Origin: Limnomonas spitsbergensis
Taxonomy: Eukaryota > Chlorophyta > Chlorophyceae > Chlamydomonadales
DNA length: 64,000 nucleotides
Direction of reading: 5' to 3'
Assembly: GCA_037349105.1 (NCBI GenBank)
Contig: JAYJMM010000039.1
Coordinates: 4,983,501-5,047,500 of the forward strand
In this document: positions 23,001-31,600 of the stretch, piece after piece
Position numbering within the stretch: position 1 is the first letter of the stretch
Layout: the number at the start of each line of letters is the position of its first letter
Notes under the pieces: model-generated
The model's input: the letters and a program-made list of their open reading frames with translations, nothing else
Told to the model about the DNA's origin: nothing
Database searches by the model: none
Translations under genes and position numbers: made by a program

Positions 23001-23551
23001 TGCAGAGACCATGTTGAAGCGAAGCTAGCGTCCTGGATGTCAGGTTCACGGGACAGGCGTGTTCAGGGTTTAGTTTAGGCCCTGAACCCTGAACCCTGAA
23101 GAAACCACGTTGAAGCGAAGCTAGCGTCTTGAAAGCCGGGCCCACAGTCATGTTCAGAGCTAAGTGTAGGCCCTGACCCCTTGGCGCTTGACCCTTAACC
23201 TTGCAGGGACCACATTGAAGTGAAGCTAGCGTCTTGGATGTCAGACTCGCCGAACAGGCGTGTTCAGGGTTAAGGTTAGGCCCTATTACTCAAAACCTGA
23301 AACCTGCAGGGACCACATTGAAGCAAAGCTAGCGTCCTGGATGTCAGGCTTGCCAGACAGTCATGTTCAGGGTTTTAGGCCCTAAATTCTGAACCTGAAA
23401 TCTGCAGGGACCACGTTGAAGCGAAGTTAGCGTCCTGGATATCGGGCTCGCCGGACGCCCAGGGCCACAGCATGGAGCCTGGGATATCATCAGCAGGTAA
23501 AGATTATCATGTCCTATCATCACCATCATCATTATTATCATCATCAACAGC

Positions 23552-23584
<33 letters not shown>

Positions 23585-24251
23585 TGGAGCAGTGGTAGGC
23601 AGAAATTCGGATGCCCAATTAGCAGCAGCAGTAGGAGCAGCAGATGCCAAGCTTTCATCATCATCAGCAGCAGCAGCTGCATGGCCGACAACATCAGGCA
23701 GCAGCGGCCTGGATGACGTAATGCTGCTATGCAGCTCTCTTCAGACGACACCTCCATGGAGTGATTTTTCCGTTGGGGAACAGATCATGGGTGTCCTGCA
23801 CGGCATGCTCAGCGGCGGCAGCAACGGCCTGCTCAGAGAGATTGACAAAGGTGCCTCGGCAGGGGGGAGAACAAGCCCTGCTTCCGCAAGCAGGGGAAAA
23901 AATCCTGAGCACGGCGTGCTCGAGGGAGGCGGCAAGGGCGCCTCGGCTCCGCGTACAGGGCTGCAGCGCCCGGCAGCAGCTGCGGGCCGGTTCTCTAGGT
24001 TCGGCGACGTCGTCATCCCGTGGGGTGGCTTGAGCGGGGTTACGCTCTTTGCTTGCGAGGGCAGTGTGGCCCACGCGTGGCTGCGAGCCAAAGAGGCTGG
24101 CCCGGGTGTGAGGGTTGAGGGCGGACCGCAGCCAAGCGTTGGGCCAGGAGCAGCCGGCATCACTGTGGCCCTGCCCCTGTACCGAGGGAAAGTGGCCCGG
24201 GTTTTGCTCGACCTCTCCCCACCCACGAGCGGGCTGAGCCACAGTGCATGA
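20076..24251 (+). CDS. C39-like papain-fold cysteine peptidase
   Basis: Four exons: 20076-20296, 20985-21210, 21914-22089 and 23408-24251 (488 residues), with consistent phases 2, 0, 2. Exon 1 carries QVSPSGCGPTAAIDVL, in which Cys37 fits the nucleophile of C39-type peptidases. Exon 2 ends with GNDAWHHQ (Asp144, His147/148), fitting the catalytic His. Exon 3 continues VVYGVEPP ... MIIPR. Exon 4 starts DHVEAKLASWISGSP, passes through Ala/Ser-rich repeats, and ends with a block around FGDVVIPWGGLSGVTLFACE and a TGA. Known relatives are peptidase C39-like domain proteins; the substrate is unknown. Exon 4 is preceded by about eight echoes of its own 5' edge. The ATG at 20076 is chosen because homologous-looking sequence starts there; an in-frame ATG at 20031 is possible. 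No signal peptide is seen. Confidence 0.72.
20300..20480. repeat. CATGCA/CACA-rich low-complexity tract
   Basis: ATGCACACA and CATGCATG-rich stretch at the start of C39 intron 1. An inverted counterpart at 40640-40860 marks the end of the large inverted duplication. Confidence 0.7.
20560..20640 (+). repeat. GTGAAGTT/ACAGTCCA dispersed repeat
   Basis: Copy of a second family with TTTTTACAGTCCA and TGATGCATGGGA-like segments. Other copies: 25670-25745, 40495-40570 (inverted), 51140-51215 (inverted), 60468-60545. Confidence 0.7.
20650..20800. repeat. ~51-bp tandem repeat in C39 intron 1
   Basis: Three copies of a unit with AGTGATGCTGCCAGTGTTGA and GGCAGTGATGCAGCCACA. Related copies occur inverted at 40297-40450 in the other arm of the large duplication. 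Confidence 0.85.
20860..20970 (-). repeat. AGCTGAA-tailed dispersed repeat, partial
   Basis: Contains GTCAAAGTTTGGTCCCCATC and ends near GTAAACACCGACC, just before C39 exon 2. Confidence 0.55.
21670..21800 (-). repeat. AGCTGAA-tailed dispersed repeat
   Basis: Inverted copy in C39 intron 2. The same insertion is present at 39105-39260 in the inverted arm, so it predates the duplication. Confidence 0.7.
22100..22262 (+). repeat. AGCTGAA-tailed dispersed repeat
   Basis: Well-preserved copy (CGAATTGGGACCAAACCTTC, GATGTAGCTGAATTGTAGCT) in C39 intron 3. Its duplicate is at 38590-38745, inverted. Confidence 0.8.
22480..23407 (+). repeat. ~100-bp tandem echoes of C39 exon 4 5' edge
   Basis: About eight degenerate units, each with a CAG acceptor, (A/G)CCAC(G/A)TTGAAGCGAAG, CTAGCGTC(C/T)TGGAT, CGGGCTCGCC and a telomere-like GTTCAGGGTT...CCCTAAACCCTGAA part. 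The last member (from 23408) is the real exon edge. Units closest to the exon are best preserved and the far ones (22480, 22620, 22720) weakest. Confidence 0.88.
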
Positions 24252-24335
24252 CACTGTTTATATGCGTCAGTGCCTTTTCAGCTTGGCCCAGAGGTGTAAT
24301 GTCATTGACTGTTTCCGGTATATGAGGTTACTTCA

Positions 24336-24572
24336 GCAATTCAGCTGCATTTCGGCTACCTCGCGGCCCAAGGAACCTGGTGTACCTGAATCTGCTGCAT
24401 TTTGGCTGCCTAACGGTGGAAGGCTCAAGGAGCCTAGTGGCGTTGGACCTGCTGCTTGGCCCACCGGTCGTCGGTCGGTCCTGGTTTGGTCCCCATCGGT
24501 CCGGTGGTGGCTGCCCAGTGGCCCAGTGGCTTGCCCAATGTGGTCTGGGGCGCACTGAAATATACACAGGTG
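24336..24572 (-). repeat. AGCTGAA-tailed dispersed repeat
   Basis: Inverted copy with GGTTTGGTCCCCATCGGTCC and GGGGCGCACTGAAATATACAC. It lies 3' of the C39 stop codon, in the part missing from the right arm. Confidence 0.75.
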
Positions 24573-25790
24573 CAGGACCATTGATGAATGATGATGCTTA
24601 CTATTGTCGCATTTTCCTCCCCATTTCCCCTTATTTTCTGGGATGCGTTTACACTCTTAACCAAATAATTGGGCGCCCATGCGGCCGAGTTTTTTAGCAG
24701 AGGTGAAATGTCACGGATTCTTTTAGCAGCGGAAAAGGCATGCCCTTGATTTTGTGACCCCTCAATTTCTATGGGTTGGTGCTGGCTAAACATCGATTGA
24801 AGTGGACCGGTGATAGAGGGGTGCCATAGAGGAATGTTTTTTTAATAATGCAGAATGTATTGAGGGAAGACAGGTACACACAACGTTAACACCCTTTCAT
24901 TCCGTGTTACGAATGTCACACTCTACAAGGTCACTTATTCTAACCTGTATACGATGATATGAACTTCTGAAAAAGAAACGGCGCAGAGATGGCTGCCGCT
25001 GGACTTACTTATAGGCATACAAGCAGGGTGTGACAGGTTCTGAAACATTTCCAGCTGAATACCGATTATCTCTATCGGTACGGTATCTCGGTACAGTTTT
25101 TATCCAGTTCAAACAAAAACTGACTACCATAGCCCCAGTTACTTTTGGCAGAGAGCCCAAGGTTTCGCTTGGAGGGCAGTTTCCGGCAGTTTCCCAATTT
25201 ATCTTGCTTCTTGGGGATCTAGACGTTTGAGGCATGGGCTTTCTTTGACCGACATTTTTTTTCAGCCTTTAGTGTCCCTACTTGACTTTAGTTCCCCCCT
25301 TTCCTTGTTTTTCCTGACCAACTGACCAGTCTGCTTGTTTCTTCCCTCTCAACCAATTAGTTTGGCTCCCATGCGGCCAAGCCTGTTGAGCAGGGCGCTG
25401 AGGTGTAACGTCATTGACATGTTCGGGGATGAGGATTTCGTACACAGCACGAAAGTTCAGCACCACTGCTGATTTTCAACTCCCACTCCTCGAATTGGCC
25501 TGCGTGCACCGGTCCCATGCGATCCTATACGTACAGTACTATGTGCACACAGAGCAGGCGGGAGCAGGAGAGGGCAGCCTCCGTCGATTTACATACCGGT
25601 GCTGGTACCAGTATCTTCAAGTTTTAAAATTTATTACTGACTCGCTTCGAATCACGGGTTGGTTGACTTCCCATGTGAAGTTTTGTGAAGTTTTTACAGT
25701 CCAACAGAGCATCACACTTGATGCATGGGACATGTGCCTGTAAACCGGTACAGGCACTTGATACACTAGGACAGATTGCGAAAACCAGTG
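24573..25790. other. Intergenic repeats between C39 gene and LINE
   Basis: No gene seen. Bases 24650-24715 and 25355-25425 are inverted copies of a third dispersed repeat (GTCATTGAC, AGGTGTAA, GCGGCC...CCCATGCGGCC). Bases 25670-25745 are a good copy of the GTGAAGTT/ACAGTCCA family. Confidence 0.6.
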
Positions 25791-25793
25791 ACC

Positions 25794-27727
25794 CCCCTGG
25801 GCAAGCAACTAGCACACAACCACGACAGTGGCGTGGGAATGAACCCCATAGTGCAGAAGATAAGCCCCAGCCATAAAACATGACGTGGGTGCAAAAGAGT
25901 TCGATTGAGCACCGCCTAGAGAGTTAGGGGGGAGACAGGAATTTTGGCAGAGTTTTGAGATGATTATCTCTTTTCAACATACACTGAAAGATAAAGCAAC
26001 CAAATTTCTTCCAGAACACATATGCAGAATCCGCTGCATTTAGTTTGCCCCACACTCCATTTGCGTACCGTTTCATGGCCTCATCCTCGTCCTCTAGGAA
26101 ATTATGGAAAGTAAGGTTAAACTGAAAACGAAGGTCTGTATAGAACGGGCAGTAAATCATGTGAAGCTCATCCTCCCGACATTTAAGATTGCAACATCTA
26201 CAAATCCTCTCGCTACGAGGCACACAGGGTTTCTCAAAGCGCCCCGTCTCAACATTCAGCCAATGCGACCCCATCCGATACCGGGCTACAGCAAAAATAA
26301 TATTAGGCTTACTCAAATTGTACCAGAAAGTCTCCTTCACATCACGCTTAATATGGAACCACTTAGAGAACGTAAACAATTTGAACCCCGAGCGTTCTGA
26401 GTCAGGAGTAGCATGTACTGACAGGGCCGTACGTGGCATGTCCCTGGAAATTTTGGAAAGCCACTGATCCCTAGCTGAATTCACAACTTTGACCTCAATA
26501 TCCAAAGAGGTATTGGCTGATGCAGTTAGTAAATCAATACCCAGAGTCATCAATATCGTAGACAGAAAACCAGCCCAACAAAGTGAGGTGCCAGCCTTCG
26601 CCAAATCACAACTTTCCTGCATAGCCATTTTCACAAGGTCATTGTCAGGCCTCTGATTAATTATATTCCAAAAACTCAGTGTCTGCTGAAAAAGACTTAA
26701 GATAAGGGGTTCACGGTGCAGTTCACTCATGAGAACATACTCGGCCACAGACTTGCGAAGACCCAGACACTGCCTAAGGAAACCCTTGTGAATTACCTCC
26801 AAATCTCTAGAGAAACCAGTATCTGTCAAGCCGACTCCTTTCGCAAGGAGACCTGGTCCCCACATTTCACACCCATAAAACAGAATAGGCTTCACTAAAG
26901 AGTCAAAAAGATGACATTTAATGTGAACATTGTGTATGTCAAGCTCATGACATCTCCGGACCATGGCATACAAAGCTGCCCTCCCTTTGTTGACACAACG
27001 TCTACCTGCTCCCTTCATACCCTCTGCCTCATCAAATAACATACCCAAGTAGATGAAAAAGGGCTTAATATCAAGAACGCTTCCGTCATAAGACAGAGAT
27101 GCCAAATGACTGCAATATTTCTGGTTAAAAACAACTGCTTCAGATTTTTTTATATTGACTGTCAAGGCATTGTGGCGACAAAAAATATGGAGAGCATCAA
27201 GAAGTTTTTGCAGATCATCCGACGATTCAGCGAATAACACCAGATCATCAGCATAAAGTAAAACTCTGACCAAAGCATGTGAAAGACGGGCGCCAATATC
27301 AGGGCACTCACTAGGGACAAACTTCTCGAAACGGTCGATAAACAGGCCAAACAATAGAGGGGACAGCGGGTCTCCTTGTTTAACACCCATAAAGGAGGAG
27401 AAACTATCTCCCAGTTTACCACCAACCCGTACACGGATTTGTACATCCTGATACATCTCCTTCAAACTTTCTAAAATCCGGCCGTGCACACCCATGCTCT
27501 GTAAACTCCGCCACAATAAATCTCTGTCAATGCAGTCATATGCCTTCCTAAAATCAATGAAAGCAGCAAAAATCGTTTTATTCTCCGAATGGTATTTTTC
27601 AATAATGTGGTTTAGAATGAAAGCATTATCAGGTGTTCCCCGTCCATGCCAAAAACCTGCCTGGCCATCGGCTCTGAAACCCTGACTTTCTGCCCAAGAA
27701 TCAAGACGTTGCAATAAGACGAGGGAA
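25794..27727 (-). mobile_element. LINE retrotransposon, 5'-truncated
   Basis: Extends from the break next to telomere-like repeats (27728) to a 3' end at about 25794. The 3' end is defined by similarity to a fragment at 52621-52745. The ~130 bases after the stop codon are the 3' untranslated region. There is no poly(A) tail. Confidence 0.8.
25924..27714 (-). CDS. LINE ORF2-type reverse transcriptase, 5'-truncated
   Basis: 596 residues with an intact frame. The reverse transcriptase palm is present: AFIDFRKAYD (51-60, first catalytic Asp), GVKQGDPLSPLLFG (110-123), YADD (154-157). After the thumb and a long helical region, a Cys/His cluster CRCCNLKCREDELHMIYC lies near residue 510, as in many LINE ORF2 C-termini. 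The endonuclease domain and the first RT motifs are missing, because the frame runs open through the 5' break and ends in telomere-like sequence. Without an endonuclease the copy cannot move by itself. The lack of stop codons suggests recent arrival. Clade was not determined. Confidence 0.92.
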   Translation of the reverse strand: MQRLDSWAESQGFRADGQAGFWHGRGTPDNAFILNHIIEKYHSENKTIFAAFIDFRKAYDCIDRDLLWRSLQSMGVHGRILESLKEMYQDVQIRVRVGGKLGDSFSSFMGVKQGDPLSPLLFGLFIDRFEKFVPSECPDIGARLSHALVRVLLYADDLVLFAESSDDLQKLLDALHIFCRHNALTVNIKKSEAVVFNQKYCSHLASLSYDGSVLDIKPFFIYLGMLFDEAEGMKGAGRRCVNKGRAALYAMVRRCHELDIHNVHIKCHLFDSLVKPILFYGCEMWGPGLLAKGVGLTDTGFSRDLEVIHKGFLRQCLGLRKSVAEYVLMSELHREPLILSLFQQTLSFWNIINQRPDNDLVKMAMQESCDLAKAGTSLCWAGFLSTILMTLGIDLLTASANTSLDIEVKVVNSARDQWLSKISRDMPRTALSVHATPDSERSGFKLFTFSKWFHIKRDVKETFWYNLSKPNIIFAVARYRMGSHWLNVETGRFEKPCVPRSERICRCCNLKCREDELHMIYCPFYTDLRFQFNLTFHNFLEDEDEAMKRYANGVWGKLNAADSAYVFWKKFGCFIFQCMLKRDNHLKTLPKFLSPP

Positions 27728-27752
27728 CCCTAAACCCTAAACCCTAAACCCA
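27728..27752. repeat. Interstitial telomere-like repeat (CCCTAAA)3
   Basis: Three perfect CCCTAAA units immediately beyond the LINE 5' truncation point. Confidence 0.9.
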
Positions 27753-28630
27753 TACTCTTGTGAAATACACAGGTCCCATTTTCTAGGCGAAGAAGACACG
27801 CACTACATATATTTTGTTACTATCATCGGTGCTGGATGCAATTGCAATCCATAGGATACATATACACTACCGGGGTATGACCAGGGGGGTATAACAATAT
27901 GTCGTGAAATAACTACCGGTATGACAAAACCTCTTGCGGCAATTACCGGTACTTCGTAAGGTTCATTTTTATACCCACTGTAATATCCGCGGTGCCATAA
28001 GATAAGACAGGATTAACAGTTAAATAGGCATATCCGACCCCCCACCGTCCATCCACCCGCATACAGCCTGCTTATGATCAACATCTATATACATTTGGAA
28101 TCCCAAACACAATGTAAAGCCACACTGCATTTATCAGCATAACCGTTTGAGTCGTAAAAATGTGCCACCTGCGTACGTTGTTAGTTGTGAGACCAAAATA
28201 CATTAGACACAACGCCACTCCTGCTATATAAACATCCATGCTACTGGTTTCATTTATCATTCGGTTCCGGATTGAATCCTGCCTGGGTTGCCATCGGACA
28301 GGCGTTTCAGCCACTCTTCCTCAAATCAACCGAGTGCCCACTAGCCACATCCTATCACGGCAATCGGGGTAGAGTAGGCAGGCAGGCAGCAGCAGCAGCA
28401 GCAGCTTGAAGAGGCTTAGGCAACTGCGGTGAAGATGAGAGTTCCGCTGGGATAACCAACATCAGCAGTCTGGGCTGCGACGGCTGCTGCGGACGCTCCG
28501 TCAGCTGAGCAAACCAGCTTAAAAGAAAGTAACAATCCAGCTTAGCCTTAAGTAGAATTCCAACTAAACCCAAAGCAGCATTCCAGCAACCCCAAAGTAG
28601 TAATCCAGCTACCCCACGGCAGCACTCCAG
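27753..28630. other. Intergenic, no gene recognised
   Basis: Contains several ACCGGTA/TACCGGT strings that are frequent throughout the window, and a GCAGGCAGGCAGCAGCAGCA run at 28377. No coding signal was found. Confidence 0.4.
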
Positions 28631-31600
28631 CTAACCCCAAGTGCTACACGGGGTTCCGCTCTTATAGCATGTGAAACCACCGCACCAGACGGGAAAGGCG
28701 GCGGAGCAGCAGGTATACCGGAGAAAGCAGAACAAACCGTCCCGGGAGGGCATGCTGCCAGTGCCTGCAGGTGCTGGTGGCACTGGCGGCAACAGCTTTG
28801 GTGGAGACGGCAGCAGCTGCACTGGGGGTGATGGGGGCCGCAGCTGCAATGGTGAGTTTACTGGTGGCACGGTGGCCGGTGGAGACCGCGGCGGCGGCCT
28901 CGGCGCTGGGGACGGTCCTGGTGGCATCCGCACTGGGGTAGGCACTGGTGGCTGCATTGATGGTGGTGGCATCCGCACTGGGGATCCAGTGTTGCAGGTG
29001 GTGCCTGCAGCATAGCAGCTGGTTCCTCCACACCAAACAGGGCTTGACGAGGGGCAGCACACGTCCTGGCTGCCGAAGCGAGAGCACACGTTGGGGGAGG
29101 AGCAGGTGCCGCCACCGATACAGGTTTGCGAGCCGGAGGTGGGGCAGGTGTAGCCAGACTGGTAGCACTGGCCATCACCGCACCAGACTGGGCTGGTGGC
29201 GGGGTAGCACATGTCTTGGGTGCTATAGTTGGCACAAGCAGTGGAAGGGGTTGGGCAAGCGCCGCCACCCATGCAGGTTTGACTACCGCTGCCAGTGTTG
29301 TTGCCGCTGCTACCGGTAGTGCTGTTGCCGCTGGAGTTGTTTCCACCACTACTGTTGAAGTTCATGTAGGCAGCTACGCCCCGTGCATTCAAGTTGATCT
29401 TGGCGGCGCAGTTGGCGATGTCGACATCCCTGGTGGGGTAGCTACCAGTGCTGCGCTGGACTGACACGGAGGGGTTGGAGTGGAAGAAAAGACGAGCCGG
29501 GCGGGTTCCGTCTTCGCAGCCGTAAGACAGGATGGAGCTGAAGCTGCTGCTACCAAGGTCGCATCTGGTTGACGGACAGAGGAGTTGCAGCCACGTCAGA
29601 ATGCAGGCATGGGAACAGGGTTGAACACCTTAAGATGCGATGACGTGGATCGTGCTCGAACTGTGCTCAAAGCTTCTGCTCCTATGATGAGAATGCAAGA
29701 GCGCTCGACTGATTTTCAAATGTTTGAGGTGTGCGTTAAAGCCTGGGAATAGTGGAGACTTCGTGAATCCTGCTGCATCCTCACCTAAAACCCTAAACCC
29801 TAAACCCTTATTGTCAGACAGCCCCAGGGCAGTCAAGCATTGCACATGACACTTGTTACCTAGGTCAGCCCAAACCCTCAATCACCATTGGCCCCTAAAC
29901 CCTAGTCCACCTGGGAAGTGCAGCACCTCTCTCACCTGCTAAAGCCACTGGCAACATAGGGGTAAAGGTAGTAGTTATGGCCGCATCCGAAGTTGTGCCC
30001 CATTTCGTGGGCTGAAGCACCGGACCCGATGCACTGCGTCTACTACCGAGAAGCCCCAGGCAGCGTTTGGAGTGGGCAGCAGATATCCAATGCCGCAGTA
30101 GGCTGAGTCGGTTGTGATGAGCTGCACTAGGTCAGCACCCAACTGCACAGGAAAGGCGTTCAATTGAGATGTGGTTCTCAGATGAGATGTAGTTTTCAGT
30201 TGTTTAAATCTGTCAGCAGTCAGTAGAGCGCGCACAAATATACTTGTGACGTGGTCGTCAGCATGCTGGGCTGAATGGATACAGTGAATGTGAACTGCGT
30301 GCACAGAAGGTCAGAAGGATCCCCGCTGAGGGACACTGGTGCTGATGGAAGAGTGAGGAAAAAGGTGGGAGAGTTCGGAACAATTGAGCTAGCAAACCAA
30401 TTTGCCCCTGCGAGCTTGGGATTTCAGGGAACAGTTCTTATGATCTTGGGCGAACGAAGCCTCATCCATGACGTTTCTTTGTGTAAGCAGCAGCCTGATC
30501 ATTGATTGAGCATCGGTTTGTCTCCGTATTTTCGGATCAGTACCAATAATGGATTGATGGAGGAGGGCAGGCAATCTGCCTGCTTCACACCCACATATGC
30601 ACGCAGCGCGGCAGTGCCGTTGATGTTTCCATTCTTGAGATCATCCAGACTGGTCTCAAACTTTGTCTCCGTGTATTGGACCTGCATGAGGAGGCAGTAG
30701 AGCGCATCCAGCAATTTCAGTGCACTGCCAACGATTCATAGCCAACACACTGATATGAGTCCTGGCAGTGCACACCTACGGCAGATTGGGGCACTCCTGA
30801 GGTAGATGCGGCACTCCTCTGAGGTAGTGGCCTATCTGCCACTAGTTGCTTCTTAACATACCTGATTTTTTACTTTTAAGCCACTGCTGAATGAAGCAAA
30901 AAGTGTAACATATCACAAATGAGATCTTGATCAATGACTCCACCCAAGCTTGGCATGCCTTTCCGGAGGAGACCTGGTCCCTGTGTATCTGCAAACATAC
31001 AGGCATAAGAAACAGCACGACAAGCACACACACAGGCATAACAAACAGCATGACAGGCAAACACACAGGCAAAACAAACAGCATGACAGGCAAACACACA
31101 GGCATAACAAACAGCACGACAGGCAAACACACAGGCATAACAAACAGCACGACAGGCAAACACACAGGCATAGCAAACAGCATGACAGGCACACACACAG
31201 GCATAACAAACAGCACGACAGGCAAACACACAGGCATAGCAAACAGCACAACAGGCAAACACACAGGCATAAGATACAGCACGACAGGCACACACACAGG
31301 CATAACAAACAGCACGACAGGCAAACACACAGGCATAAGATACAGCACGACAGGCAAACACACAGGCATAACAAACAGCACGACAGGCAAACACACAGGC
31401 ATAAGATTCAGCACGACAGGCACACACACAGGCATAACAAACAGCACGACAGGCAAACACACAGGCATAGCAAACAGCACGACAGGCACACACACAGGCG
31501 TAACAAACAGCACGACAGGCAAACACACAGGCATAACAAACAGCACGACAGGCAAACACACAGGCATACCAAACAGCACGACAGGCAAACACACAGGCAT

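Larger units (their letters stand above)
20290..25600. repeat. Left arm of large inverted duplication
   Basis: Matches the reverse complement of about 36665-40860 in several collinear blocks: the CATGCA tract, C39 exons 2-4 with their introns, the exon-edge echoes, and the 25280-25600 flank. About 1.1 kb (roughly 24000-25170) is absent from the other arm. Confidence 0.9.
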
